Assembly (NCBI GenBank): GCA_018398765.1
Contig: JAHBMJ010005927.1
Location: forward strand, 1 to 51,385
Length of the DNA stretch: 51,385 nt
Direction of reading: 5' to 3'
Source: Chromera velia
Lineage: Eukaryota; Sar; Chromeraceae
Under the pieces are notes generated by a model. That model was not told the origin of the DNA. It made no database searches and saw nothing but the letters and a program-made list of their open reading frames with translations. This document shows, in pieces, positions 1-12,656 of this stretch. Numbering within the stretch: the stretch's first letter is position 1; each line of letters opens with the position of its first letter. A program made the translations under genes and the position numbers.

Positions 1-69
1 TGGGGAACGCCCCGCCCTGCTAGCTCTGGCGATAAATAGACATAGCGGGAAGGCCCTAGGGCGGAAAAT

Positions 70-102
<33 letters not shown>

Positions 103-616
103 CAGTGAGTTAGTAACTTTTTATTTATTATGACATATCTTTACAGTCACTATAGTATCTTCATAATTATTATGGGTGCAAATTGTAACCAAAAAAATCC
201 AATTTTATGTGACACTAGATGTGACAAAACAATTTTCTTAAACGATTTCTTGAGAAAATGATTTTTGAGTGTGAATTTCATTGAGAAATCAGCTTTCCAA
301 GTTAGGTAACTCCCCATGTATAACATTGTATATACTTATTATGAAATTCATGTAAAATCGCTAGAGAAAATTAACGATGATTATTGATTGATTAGATTAT
401 GGCACTGCCCCTTTGAGCTAGCTTTTATTGTAGCAACCGGACTATAACCCTAGTAGTAATCATTTTAACTCTGATTATGAGTTTGATATTTCCCATCATT
501 TAAAATTCCCTTCAAAGTTCATTGAGTCCAAACTTTAAACCTAGCTTTAAACATAATATTGTAACAAGTGATAGAGGCCAACTAAGGTTGACCACAATTA
601 AGTCAACATTTTACGT
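1..616. other. AT-rich intergenic DNA
   Basis: No convincing gene. The stretch is AT-rich and carries an (AATC)n microsatellite at about 69-101. It ends at the stop codon of the minus-strand PAS gene, so its right part may be that gene's 3' untranslated region. No polyadenylation signal could be assigned with confidence. Confidence 0.6.
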
Positions 617-1615
617 TCAGACATGTTTATCATCGCCTGCATTTCTTGAAACCGGCCCTTCGAATTCGTGGGGAACCTTTTCTTCCGTTTTTGTTACCGC
701 CGGCTCGCCAATTTGTAAGGCATCTGTCGCCGCAACTCCCCCTGCTACTGTCGAATTATTGGGAGCAGGTCGGGAGGCTGGCGGCACTGAGAGGCGCATG
801 GGAGGCCGTGAGGGCGGATGAGAGAGAGGGACACGGGTCTTAATCCCACATCTTCCATCGCCCCCTTCCGGTTGTCCCCTCGGTGGCTTCAGAACGTCAC
901 CTCCATTGCGGCGCCCAGGGGCGGGTCTTCGTGGCGGCGGGTGGGAAGGGAAAGGATTCCGAGACCCGCTTGCCGGGGCCAAACCGTAAAAGTTCAGAGT
1001 GGCGCATGCAGGGTCTGCCTCGTCAATCACGGCCACAACGCTGGCCACGAGAACCCTTGAGTGAGCGAGGCTGTCCGCGAGCTGTCCAACAAAGGGCACC
1101 CCCGAGCAGGAGGTGGCTGTGGCTGCTGTGGCTGCCCTGACTGGCTGCTGAGTGTATCCCTCTGCTGCGACACCCACGTTCACATTCACATTCACTGCAG
1201 GAGACTGGTCTCCTTCCGTGCCCAAGCTCCTCTGCGCAGTGGCAGAGGTGGGTCTGGGGGCCGAGGAGGGTGGGTGACACTGTGGAGGGGGGTCGATGAA
1301 CGGTTTGTGAAGGTAGACGGGGAAGGGGACCCAGACAACGCTGCTGTCAGCTGAGAAGACTGCCGCTCTGAGTGCCTGCGCGTCTTCAACCCGGATGACA
1401 GACGTTAAAGGGGTCCCGTCCAGAATTCGCCCCGTCCAGAGGCGGATGAGGAGGGAGGAATCCATCACGATCATCTCCTGGAGGTGGGCGCGGATGGATC
1501 CCTGCAGGTGTGCGCGCAGGCAGGAAGGAAGGAGAGGGAATGAAAGCAGAAGTGGGAGCGCCGATCTGTGGAGAGAACGAGTCGGCGAATGCAGAGGGAG
1601 GGAGGGAGGATAGAT

Positions 1616-1651
<36 letters not shown>

Positions 1652-1664
1652 AACACGCACACAG

Positions 1665-1696
<32 letters not shown>

Positions 1697-4600
1697 ACGC
1701 ACACACACACACAAACACACACAGACGGAGAGGACGCACGAGAACCCTCCCTTCCCAGGGAGGAAGGCAGGCAGCATGCAAGGGAGGGAGGGAGGGAGGG
1801 AGGACTTCAGAATCAAAGAAGGAAGCAATCACGAATGACCGATCGATCGATCGATCGATCGAGAGCCTATCTCCTTCCAGCGGTTTCCTTGAAGCAAGGA
1901 AGGCAAATATTCAAAGTCTCCAAATGAAGCCAAAACCTTCACACACATACGAAACACGCATGCTGCATCATCTGTTCATTCACTCCCGCTCGCCGACCTG
2001 AAAGACAGCGTCGAGTGTCTGTTGTGACCTTGCTAGAAGCCACTCTGTCCGTCTCCGCATATTCTCCTGAGCCGTGACATCCCTCAGGAACCCGAGCACC
2101 GACGCCACTGCTGCTGCAGGGGCCGAGCCTGCCTGAGGCTCATTCTCGTTCAAGCCCCCCACCTGCACCCTTGCGGTGCCTCTCTTCGGTTCGATTTGGG
2201 GATCGTGACGTTGCCCTTGATACGAAGAAGAGAGGGGAAGGGGGTGGTCCTCAGCCTTTCCTTCTGACCCCTCCCCTTTTGCACCTCTTTTGGAGGGTCC
2301 CCTGTGCACAATCCGTTTCCCCCCACACTCAAACCTGCAGGGATGCACCGCATGCTTCTTCTTCCAGTGCAAAATGAAAGATTCAAAACCCGACGCACGC
2401 ACGAACAGACACGAAGACTCTTCTCCGTCCACCCCTCGTCCATCAATCTGTTCATGCAGTGCACCTTTGCTCAATGGAAGGAAGCAAGGAAGCAGGAAAG
2501 GAAGCAAGGAAGGAAGAGAGAAGCCTCCTCAGATGGAAAAAGAGAAAGGGACAAGAAGTGAAATTGCAGGGAGTTCAATGAAGCTGGCCTGCTACAGGAA
2601 TCAATCAACACAAAACAAAAAGAAGGCATTTATCCCTGATCGAGGTGACAGTCTTACCATCTGAGCTGTCCGTCTGGCCTCTCTATCATCAGCTGCAATG
2701 CAAAGGGTTCACCAGTCCTCAGACACTTCTCTATCGCCATTTCAACCCGCTCTTTATAGGGGGGAGCAACGTATTCAGTCCACAGGACGATTTGGGCTTG
2801 TGCGCTCCTTCCGTCGCTAGTGGGACGGACTTGCTCAAGGGAAGAAGCAACGTCGGGGGGGTATGGTCTGGGAGGACTGGCACACACCCAGCCGGGCCGT
2901 TTCGGTGGGCTACAGGGGACCCATGAGGGCCTCCCTGCCTCTCTGTCTGCAGATGCCGTTGGATCTGCATTCCGATTGTCGCGCTGACATCGAGCTACTC
3001 CCCTCCTTTGTGTCTCAGAAGACATTTCCTTCTCTTTCTCCGTTTCGCTCTCTCTGACAGGGCCAAGCTTGAGGGAACGGGAAGCGTTTGGCAATCGCCT
3101 GATGATTCGATTCTTTAGGGGAGCGGGGGGCCTCCCTCCTGCACACTTCAAAAAACTCAACGAACCCCCCCTCTCCTTCCCTGCACTCATATCTGCAGGC
3201 GCGCAGGTTTCCTTTTCTCTGTGTCTCTCAACGTCCCCTCCCTCACCTACACAGCCCGAGACACTTTCTGCCGCCTGTGGCGGACCCTCCTGTCCCATAG
3301 GTGGGTGCTTTGGGTGCAAACCCCCACTTGCCTCACTCTTCCCCTTACTGCTTCTAACCCCGTCACCTCCTAGAACAGCCCTCTGTCCGACACGACCCGC
3401 GAGGGCCCCCGCGCCCTCACACACCGGCAGAGAGGTGCTCGGCCCTCTTGGAGGAGCATGAGCATTCTGAACTGCATCACCTAAAAACAACCCCCCTCCA
3501 GCCTCAGCCTCAGCCCTTGGAGGAGCATGAGCATTCTGAACTGCATCACCTAAAAACAACCCCCCTCCAGCCTCAGCCTCAGCCTGGACTCCCGGCTGAC
3601 AGAGTGGTGCTGCAACGGGGACCCCTCCATGCGGGTGTTGCTGTTGTTGAGGAAACAGCTTCCGGCCGGTGAGAGCTTCAATGACCTTTGACTGGTACAC
3701 CGCCCGAAACCGAGCAGCGGGAGCGGAAGCGGGAGCGCGTGTACTGACCGTGCGGCTGATGGGGAGAGGGGAGAAGCTTGCGCAGATTTCTCTCTGCCCG
3801 TCATCGCATCCAACAAAATCCCGACTGCTGCCGTAGTGCTCCCTGCTGTGATCATCACGAGGGCGACAATAGAAAGAGTGCATGGGGTCTGTCGCTGGCG
3901 GCGGGGGGGTGCAGCGATCCCCCCGGAACAGACCACTGAGTTGGGGGCCTCTTGATTCGTTTGGGTCCTCTGAAGCAGCAGAGAAGGAGGGGTTGGGAAA
4001 GAAGTCGCTTGGGAAGTAAGAGGTCTGGTCTTCGGCAAAGGAGCTGTCATCAATCAGAGACCCGGAAAGAATACAGTCACTCTCGCTGTCTCTGTCCGAC
4101 TCGGATGCGCCGTTCGAATTCTCTTGCAAGGCCGTCTGCCAAGTGACGGTCCCGGTGTCTCTCTGCTCGCGTTCTCCGACGCCGGCATTTGAGAACGAAG
4201 AGACTGCACTACTGCTCGGAGCAGCAGCAGCAGGGGCAGGAGGCGGAGACGGATCATGGGGGGGCCAAAGCGGGAAGTCTGCCTGCCAGGCCGCGGTGGC
4301 CAGCATGCTTGCAAAGTTCTCCAGGAGCGCCCAGGCTCTTTGTGACTCCATCACCCTGTAAGCACATCCCATCCATTGGCACACAGACAGGCAGGCAGAA
4401 GAGTTAGAAGTCGCAGGCAAGTGGGAGGAAAAGAACGCATATTTCACAGTATTCGTTGTCTGCCCATTTACCAGTCCACAATCATGCAGGAGGCACTGGA
4501 GTTCCTGCCGGGGGGGGGGTATTTTGTTTTCTTAATTCCGGCCGGTCCTGGCTGGGAGGGATCACCCAGAGGGGTACAGCTGTCTCTCTGGGTCTTGGAT

Positions 4601-6861
4601 GCAAGGGATGGGCAAAAGTAGAAGGAAGGAAGGAAGGAAGGAAGGAAGAGGACGAGGGGACGATCGGGTCATCTGACAGAGAGAGGGCGAGTGGGAGGGA
4701 GGGAGGGAGGGAGGGAACGAGGAAGGGAGGAAGGGAGGGAGGGAGGGAAAGACGCAAAGATATACACACATACACAGACGTTGATAGGCACAGACGGAAA
4801 TAAACATGGAGAGAAAGACAAATGGACGAAAAATTGGAGATAGGTAGATAGAAGGATAGATGAATAAATAAACGGATCCAGATAGATAAGATTGACAGAT
4901 AGATTGATATAGAGAGAGCCAGAAACATTTGATGAAACAAAGGGAAAGAGCCGAGAAAAGAAAGCTGCAGAAGGAGAGCAAACACCCCAAACAAAGGTGA
5001 ATGAATCGATACACACACGGAGGATGCATCATGCATGATGATGTGGATTGCAAGAGACCACAGTCAGTACTGACCTGCTGGTGACATCCTTGAAAGTCAA
5101 GATCATGGAGACGTCAGCCCCTTGGAGAATGTACCCGCTTCGGGGTTTTCCCACCACACACAGAGACAGAGATCTCTGCTGCATGCGACACACACCCGTC
5201 ACCTCAAAGAACCTCCCCGGAGCAGATGCCATTCTGATGGGCTCTGCCACCGTGGAAGATCCGAAAAGGGCGAACGGATCTGTCTCTCTCTTTCTTTCTG
5301 TCTCTGCACCCTCTTCCCTCCCTCCCGTACCTCCACCACACATACCTTCCTCAACATCCCCCCCACCGTCGGAGTCGCGTGTATCAAATGTAAATGTGCT
5401 CTCTTCCCCCCGATTTTTCAACTTCTTCGTCCTCTCCCTCTCCCTCCTGCTGTTCTCCCACACAGTCCACATCATTCCATTCTCACGCGACGCAAAAAGC
5501 CGAAACAAAAACCGCCACAACCCCCCTCCACCTTTCAAACCCCTACCGGATGTGCCCACTACGGACCTTTCTCTTTCTATTTCCCTACCACCCCCCGGGC
5601 CTCCACTCCCAAAACGAACATCGAGATCAGACACGAGAACGTCCAGCGCATCTGAGCACACTCTCGCAAGCGCCCTCCTGTCTCTCGGACCCCTCCCCTG
5701 CTCCACAAGCGCAGGCAGGCCCCCCCCCTCCAGATCCTGCACCGCCACACCCGCACACTGAAATGTTTGGCGACTCACGCGCGTGCATCGGGCGACTGGA
5801 GTTGAAGGAGACGACGGTAGTGAAACGGCGGTGCGCTTCTGAGTCGGGTTCGACTCTCTGTTCTGGTGGAAATCGGAAGTTTCACGTAAGAAGTGCGAGT
5901 CTCGAGGCAGGACTGCCTGTTCTCGGAAGCTTGCGGCACTGCCCTCGAACATGAGGGTTGAGGAGCCGAAGCAGTGGACGGCCTCAATGATCTGTCTGAA
6001 CTCACCACGAGCCTCCCTTTTGTGCTGGAAGAACTGAACCAGTTGGAAGATGTTGATGCGGGAGAATTGGGACATCACCAGGGCCATTGCAACCGCCAGG
6101 CAGAATAGGGTCAGCGAGTGTATGAACGCTGCGAGGACGAGTCGGTTCTTTTCATCGTCGACGGCGAAGAATCCCTCAACAACCAGAAAGACGCAGGTAG
6201 AGTAGATTTGCACGATCAGTGTTGCAACCAAATTGTGTCTAAAGGCGTACATGTTCGCGAGGTCATTCAAGGAAAAGAAATATCTGAAGGAGCGCCGGGT
6301 GTTCAGCAATTGGTGCCGCCCAAACACGCCCGCTCGGGGGTCATGGTGGGCTGCTGCGGAGGGGAAAAACTTGCTGAACACGGGGGGAGTAGTGAAGGCG
6401 AAAACCGTGATCACCCACAAAGATAAGAGGACAGCAAGCCAGACAGGAAAGACATAGATGCGCGAAGGTATGAGCTTTGCAGACAGATCAGCCTCGTCCA
6501 CCTCATGGCCCTCCAACTGAACTTTTCGCTCCTTTTCTTCGTCTTTGTTCTTCTGTCTGCAGGTCCGTGCATTGAAGAGCGAGAAGACGAACAAGAACAC
6601 GCTCTGCAAGATCAACAAACCCAGGAAGATACTGCACCCACACAAGTTCTCGTCCGGGTGAGAACGTTTCTCCGTGCGCAGCAGCGCGAGAGTCGCACAT
6701 AAGACAACAGCGACAGCGGAGAATCTACAGAGATCGTGAGTCAACCACACAGCCATACGGCGGCGGTAGACATCCTCCACAAAGGGGTCCCTGAAGTTCC
6801 AGAGAACCCCCAGTCTCCTCTCACACCCGAAGTCAGGCTTGACCTCTCCAGGTCCAGTCAT
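617..6861 (-). CDS. Multi-pass membrane protein with three PAS/PAC regions
   Basis: Probable membrane sensor. The exon model on the minus strand is 6861-5075, 4355-2658, 2334-1998 and 1501-617. It closes in phase and gives about 1,568 residues. About five hydrophobic helices lie near residues 45-63, 74-98, 131-158, 207-232 and 243-267. A PAC-like strand (ILTFKDVTS) spans the first junction. A second PAS region has RPDGQLRW joined to FECGGKR across intron 2, then [10 protein letters not shown] third begins at LDAVFQ and continues across intron 3 into [22 protein letters not shown] endings of the form G-x-x-x-D-V/I-T are typical of PAS domains; binding of a ligand or cofactor is inference. No kinase, cyclase or other output domain is seen. 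Long low-complexity inserts interrupt the PAS folds. The ATG at 6861 is the first in frame, but the frame stays open upstream to about 6933, so another 5' exon is possible. Confidence 0.8.
1502..1997 (-). repeat. Intron with (CA)n microsatellite
   Basis: Third intron of the PAS gene. It holds an interrupted CA/GT microsatellite at about 1616-1729, a GGGA-type purine tract near 1780-1803 and a short (ATCG)n run near 1840-1861. The minus-strand donor is CAG|GTCGGC and the acceptor is CCTGCAG|GGATCC. Confidence 0.8.
3449..3585 (-). repeat. 69-bp in-frame tandem duplication in the PAS gene
   Basis: Two essentially identical 69-bp units lie head to tail inside exon 2 of the PAS gene. Each encodes a 23-residue unit rich in Ala, Glu and Gly that starts [10 protein letters not shown] and ends NAHAPPR. 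Because 69 is a multiple of three, the reading frame is kept. Confidence 0.9.
4356..5074 (-). repeat. Intron rich in GGAA/GGGA microsatellites
   Basis: First intron of the PAS gene. It contains (GGAA)n at about 4620-4650, (GGGA)n between about 4690 and 4750, and diffuse GATA-like repeats up to about 4915. The minus-strand donor is CAGCAG|GTCAGT and the acceptor is GCTTACAG|GGTGATG. Joining restores the codon AGG and keeps the PAC-to-linker frame open. Confidence 0.8.
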
Positions 6862-9290
6862 CTTCAGGATGAACCAGGGTCTTATGTGCTTCAGTCTTGT
6901 AAAACACTTCCCATCGAATAAACTCTCAAACAAATTGGATTATGAGGTGCGCGGGGTTATCTAATAGAGGGACTTCGAGACGAGAGACGGCAAGTGGGTC
7001 ATACACACAAACACAGGTGACTTTGGGGCTGCCCACCAAGGCAGACGAGAATGCCCGATTATGACCCTGTCAGTTACCAGTTGCCACTCACAGCACTCTC
7101 CATTGCAACCTCGGACAAAGTTTCGATGCTGCTTGGTAATGATGGACACCGGCTGAAGCATGACTGTAGTTTCGATCGGAGACTGCAGGCACGTACGTTT
7201 TTTGTCATCGATCCATTGTGCATGGAAGTCCGACTCATTCCGACTCTTTGGGCGCATTTTTCGAGAGAGGTTTGAATCATTTTGAATCACATGCAATTTT
7301 TGTGTTAACTTTATTTACTTATTTTTTTTGAAATAAAATTTTAATTAACAGTGTATCAGGGTGATCGAAGTCACGCCTATTTTCGTCGCTAGTAGTCGTA
7401 GGACAGAACAAATCAACAAACTAGGTTAGATCCGCCTCTCATATATGGGGACGCGGCATGCATGAAAAAACCCTCAATCATCATTAACAGTGTTAATTAA
7501 CTCATGCACCATCGATCGATCATGCACCGTACACGACGATGTGTGACGATCGAGTCATCACCAAGATGTCCGCGACTGTTTAGCTAAAGACTGCCAAAAT
7601 TCCTTCGTAGATCGATGAATTGGAGCATGGCATCTTATTAAATTTATTAACCGAGTTGGTGGATACATGCAGAATTCATTTGCAGCCATTTAGCCGTGCA
7701 CACATACAGCTTCTTCAGGTCTTCTTAAAATTAATTTACCCCTCCCAGTCACAATGACCTCTTTTGAAGCATCCATTGGTTCATCACCACTTCAGTCTGG
7801 CAGACGCTTGACATCGGGAGCTGCAGTGAGACGTTCTTTGAGTCGTCAGACTGAGACTCGATCGATACATTGATACATTCTTCAGGCAGTGTACACGGAG
7901 AAAACAAACGCCATGACCGAGGTCCTACTTAACCAGGTCCCAGGTGGTAGTTGGTGTAATGGAAACATGTTGTACTTTTGCGTGTTCACTGGCAGAGAAC
8001 ACATATGCAGAAGGTACGATCTATCGCATATCCCATATAAACATGTCAGGGAAGTTCTTGAGGACGAGCATATACTAATTTGACCAGAGCTGGCGGGCTT
8101 CATCAGAAGAACCTGGATATTGAAATTTTCAAATATGCGGATCCGGACAACCCGAAAGAGTAAGTAAATTGCATGCACATATATTAATACTAATATCACA
8201 ACCGGTCATAACATCATTTTGACCATGTACAACTTACAAAGCTGGATCATCGACTTCAAAAGGTTTGAGGAAAGGGCGTTGAAGGCCTCAGGTTCGAACA
8301 CTCCTCCAACCCCTAAATAGCGCCCCTTTGATAAACACCCAAAAGTCAAAACATTACTTTTTCATTTAGTAGAAGCATTCCGAACATTTACAGAGCAGAG
8401 GGGGTACGACCTTCTCCCAAAATAATACCAAAACGCAATGCGCATTGTTCAGGAATATTGGCTGCGATGCTACGATCGATGGGCTGCGCCGGGCATACCC
8501 CGGTTTCGGTATCCCTGGTCTGGTTGGATTGCCTACCTACGGTCGTGCGGCAATCAGTCCCTGAATTCCTATCTGGTAGGTTTGGTGACAGCATGCGGTC
8601 TTTTTGGTGCTTGCAATCAGAAAATTGTGTCGTGGACAACTCGTCCTAGGCAGAGTGGCAGATCTTACCTCTACAAGGGCTCCCAGCTCTCGCGCTTTGT
8701 CACTTCGCTTGATCCCAAGTGAACGTTCACTGACCAACATCGATATGGATGAGAGATCGACGATAGAAACCGATGTAGGTCACATAGATAAAATGAATTG
8801 AGTTTTCTGAAAAATCTATTTATGTATTCTATGGATGGTGCAACATGGTGCAGCTTCGTCATTGGGAACAGATAGGTCAGAAAGCCCCTCATGTATACAG
8901 CCAAAGGTTTGTGTTTTTTCGCAAAAACATGTACAGAAGAGAATATAAGCCTATTTTGAGACACTTCGTTTCTCCTGACAGTGTCCGCCTAAGTAAGGGC
9001 AGATAGAAAGAATATGTACCGAGTTCTTTTCCTCTCCCTTATTTGATGTTTGGAAAAAAACTGCAATACAAAAGAAACTTACGCGCGACAAAAACAGAAG
9101 ACGAGACAACATGATTCATTGAGAGAGTTTATAATCTTTCAATCGCTTGAGTGTAATCATGCCCCGCCCTCTGAATATATCCCTGCAGACAGACCGAGTG
9201 TTAGCCGATATTCAACCTTCCGAGATAGAAAGGGAGGAATCGAAAACAAAACCTTAGACTGAGGTAAGAGATAGTTTTACTTCACATTCG
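6862..9290. other. Intergenic DNA, mostly AT-rich
   Basis: No supported gene. Composition becomes AT-rich from about 7290 and stays so to about 9050. Several short frames are open but share no codon bias, domain or splice logic. A possible exon-like stretch at 9189-9250 ends in a stop just before a donor-like GTAAGAG, so it was not added to the downstream gene. The part next to 6861 should hold the promoter and 5' untranslated region of the PAS gene. Confidence 0.5.
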
Positions 9291-10428
9291 ATGCTCGAAG
9301 AGTCGGAGATGGGCCACCAAGCATATCTCTCATCATCTTCAACCTCCAAGTCTTGCCTTCTTTTGTTGGACTTCTCTGCCAATGCTTTTCACCCCGTGTA
9401 CGGCAAGTTGTTGTGTCTATATCGGAAAAGAAGGGTAAGGAAAGGAAGTAGAAACAACACGCAGTTTGCAGGTGGCTATCCAGTCACGTGGAGATCCCCC
9501 CTCTGTCTCCTTCCCCCCCCTTCTTCTTTCAAAAGGAAGGCCCGAACTTTAAGTCTTCTTCAGTCTGAACTAGCTTCTCATTTTCAGAAGCTCCTCCTGA
9601 AAGACCTCCCGGCCATGCATCAAATGGAGAGGGAGACCGACCAGATTGGTTTCTCAACCTCCTGTGCAAAGAGTAGAAAAGCAGACCAAGAGTTGAACAA
9701 CAGACTTTCTGGGAAATTGGCCGTCAAACAAAAGCTTGTTAAAAATATCTCTAACTGTGATCAGGTGGGAAAGACCTTGACGACAATATAATATGTGGAG
9801 CTGTATTTTATCTTAAATTGTCCGTCAAAAGTTCTTTCCCGCACCTTTGTACGAACGCTTCCTTCACTGATTTTTGGTATAATCATCTGACTCTTGATGC
9901 ATGCAGCATGGCATTGCATATCCTTAGATCCCACTCACACGGCTAGACCATATTCATATCAGAGTCCCTTCTTGGCTTCTCTCAAACTTCCCCCTCCCTC
10001 CTCGTGTTTGCTTGCAGGTCTGTAGTACGGATGCGACTGCGCACCAGCAAGGTCATCAAAAAGTGCGGAGGATCCTGCTGGAGCGCCGTCTCCATCTTCA
10101 GAGAAGCCGCACGCAGAATGGCTCTAGTAACATTTTACAACGGCCTGCTCCGTTCCCACTCATATGGAATCCCCCACCGCGTCTTCTCACCCCCTTCTCC
10201 TCTTTCCAGAGTGAATCCCCCGGTCTGGGACCGGGTCTAGTTCGAATCAAATGCAGCAGCCTCTACAGACCCTCTTATTCCCCTCCTTCTCCATCTTCGT
10301 CCCTTCGTACAAGAAGGCAGAGTACGTTCACGTCAACATCCATACCAGAACACACACAGAGCTCTGCTTCTCCTTCAACCGTCAGCCGTCTCGATTCTGC
10401 AGCGCCTTTATGCAGTCACAGACACTAG
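9291..10428 (+). CDS. Possible gene of unknown function
   Basis: Weakly supported. An open frame from ATG 9291 runs to a donor at 9764 (GATCAG|GTGGGA). It joins in phase to an acceptor at 10017 (GCTTGCAG|GTCTGT), then runs to a TAG at 10426-10428. Around the junction the product is Lys/Arg/Gln-rich and could be helical (KLLLKDLPAM, RRILLERRLHLQ). Its C-terminus is Ser/Thr/Pro-rich and ends in SHRH. A second internal intron is possible: donor AGAAGG|GTAAGG near 9435 and acceptor TTTTCAG|AAG at 9588 also keep the frame. An alternative 3' frame, open at 10251-10745, cannot be excluded. No domain is recognised, and both ends are uncertain. Confidence 0.35.
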
Positions 10429-10851
10429 CGCTCCCTCATTCTAAACAACCCCGCGTTGTCACGGCTTCTTGTTCCTTAAGGGAAGCTAAAAGAGGCCGCT
10501 CGCCTGAGGACGAGGGAAGGTGTGAATGGTTCCGGAAGAGCTTGTCTATCGATATTGCTTCATCCTGTAAGGGCTTGCAACAGATTTTTCAGCCTACTGA
10601 GGGGAGGAAAGGGCCCATAACTTCTGCAAGCTTTCAGAAACGAATACAATTATTGACAAATGGATTGACGGAATACTGTATGCTTTCATTGAGAAAAGAA
10701 AGTGAGCGAAAGAGCGGGGGCATGAGAGAAAAGAAAGAAAGATGAGGAAGCAGGAGGCCAGAGGAACACGGGAGCTTAAGTTTATTAGAGTGTCAGCAGA
10801 CTGTTTGGCTAAAACAGATGGCTAAAGAGGTGCAGAACCAATCACCCCTCA

Positions 10852-11592
10852 CACTCTCTGAGAGCTTCTTGCAGTAAGAAGCCACAAGGAAACAACCAGA
10901 GCCGGGCCCCATTCACCTGTAACCAACCGCTCCCCCGCACCCTCTAAGAGCTTCTTGCAGTAAGAAACCACGAGGATTCTGACTCTAAAACAATTAACCA
11001 GAGCCCATTCACCTGTGACCAACCGCTCCGGGGACCCCTGCACCCTCCGAGAGCTTCTTGCAGTAAGAAGCCACGAGGAAACAATTAACTAGAGCCCATT
11101 CACCTGTGACCAACCGCTCTGGGGACCCCTGCACCCTCTGAAAGCTTCTTACAGTAAGAAGCCACGAGGAAACAATTAACCAGAGCCCATTCACCTGTAA
11201 CTAACCGCTCCGGGGACCCCTGCACCCGCAGAGTCTGAGAGCTTCTTGCAGTAAGAAGCCATGAGGAAACAATTAACCAGAGCCCATTCACCTGTAACCA
11301 ACCGCTCCGGAGACCCCTGCACCCTCAGAGTTTGAGAGCTTCTTACAGTAAGAAGCCACAAGGAAACAATTAACCAGAGCCCATTCACCTATGACCAACC
11401 GCTCCGGGGACCCCTGTACCGTCAGAGTCTGAGAGCTTCTTGCAGTAAGAAGCTATGAGGAAACAATTAACCAGAGCCCATTCACCTGTGACCAACCACT
11501 CCGGGGACCCCTGCACCCTCAGAGTCTGAGAGCTTCTTGCAGTAAGAAGCCACAAGGAAACAATTAACCAGAGCCCATTCACCTGTGACCAA
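10852..11592. repeat. Hairpin-bearing minisatellite, about 97-bp unit, eight copies
   Basis: Eight degenerate head-to-tail units are anchored on the core GCTTCTTGCAGTAAGAAGC, found near 10862, 10950, 11052, 11143, 11240, 11338, 11435 and 11532. Spacing is 88-102 bp and settles at 97 bp in the last four units. Each core is a 7-bp perfect inverted repeat (GCTTCTT/AAGAAGC) around a 5-base loop. The rest of the unit contains AACCAGAGCCCATTCACCTG and CCAACCGCTCCGGGGACC. On the minus strand each unit opens a short frame in a new phase because 97 is not a multiple of three; these are not genes. Confidence 0.92.
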
Positions 11593-12656
11593 CCATGTCA
11601 AAACGGGCCCATCCTAACTCCAACACTAATTTTAACTCCAAAATTTTTATATTTAAAAAACAGCATAAAGTAAATTCTAAATGTTTAAACAGCACCATTC
11701 TACTTTTAAAAAGATGTTATATATATTAATTTGTTTAAATGTAAGTTAAAATCGGTCGAGAAATCAATATGCCAACACATTCTATAAATACTATGTATAA
11801 ACCGTTATCTTAGGTATGGGATATACTATAGTGTTATATACAGGCAGGTAAGCTACAGACGTATAGTCTCCTACATAAATCAACTATGTGCAATTGTTTT
11901 TTGTTTGATTTGAAGTGGCGATTCAACAAATAAACAAACAAATAAACAAATTGAAGAAAAAAGGAAGAGATTTTGGCTTACGCTCTTTCTCTCCCCCTCT
12001 CTCAAAGACGAATGCGATTACGCATGATATGTATATTGGGGGGGGCAAAGAAATCGACAAAAGAGATCCCTCCCCGACTTTTACTCCTTCCTTCCTTCCT
12101 TCTTTCTTTCCTTCCTTCCTCCCTTTCTTCCTAAGGCTTCCTTCCTGAGGCTCCCTCTCTCGCTCCCTTCCTTTCTTCCTTCTTTCTTTCATGGTGTTTC
12201 TGATATGAAAGAAAGAAACGAGAAGAAACGAAAGCTATCGTACCACTGTGTTGAGACATGCTTTTTCGTTTGTTTCTTTTTTTTTCGCTTGCTCCCTCTT
12301 CCCTTCTTCTTACCTTCTAGTTCCATCCAGTTCAATTTTATCAAGCAGTACTAGCGGAAAGAAAGAGACATTACTAGGGAGGGGAGGGTAGAAGCCGGAG
12401 GGAGAAGAAAGACAGAAGAGACTCTCACAAACTCTTACAGGCACACAGACCCCCTCGATTCTGAATTCAATCAAAGATTTGTGTATTTCTTTCTGATTCT
12501 AATTGATTTACAAGCCATTTTTTGCCCCGACCGCTTCCCGCATGGTCTTTCCAAGGAACGTCTGGGTACCAGTCGTATAGGGCATTCAACAAAGAAAAAG
12601 AGAGCTGTTTGAGTGTTATCATCTTGAATCTCCAGCAGATGACCTCGTCTGCATCC
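11593..12656. other. AT-rich spacer with TTCC and GAAA tracts
   Basis: No gene seen. An AT-rich block at about 11600-11930 follows the minisatellite abruptly. Pyrimidine-rich TTCC/TTTC microsatellite DNA lies at about 12085-12190, then mixed low-complexity sequence. Confidence 0.5.

Noticed and set aside
8230-8330. A possible tRNA suggested by a GGTTCGAAC sequence near 8291
   Set aside because: No matching T-stem, no A-box at the right distance and no cloverleaf could be drawn.
8388-8801. Several overlapping short frames on both strands
   Set aside because: No splice logic, no domain and no agreement between strands; the surrounding DNA is AT-rich intergenic.
10849-11582. A chain of overlapping 60-65 codon frames on the minus strand
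   Set aside because: They are created by the 97-bp repeat; the unit is not a multiple of three and each frame just re-reads the same repeat.
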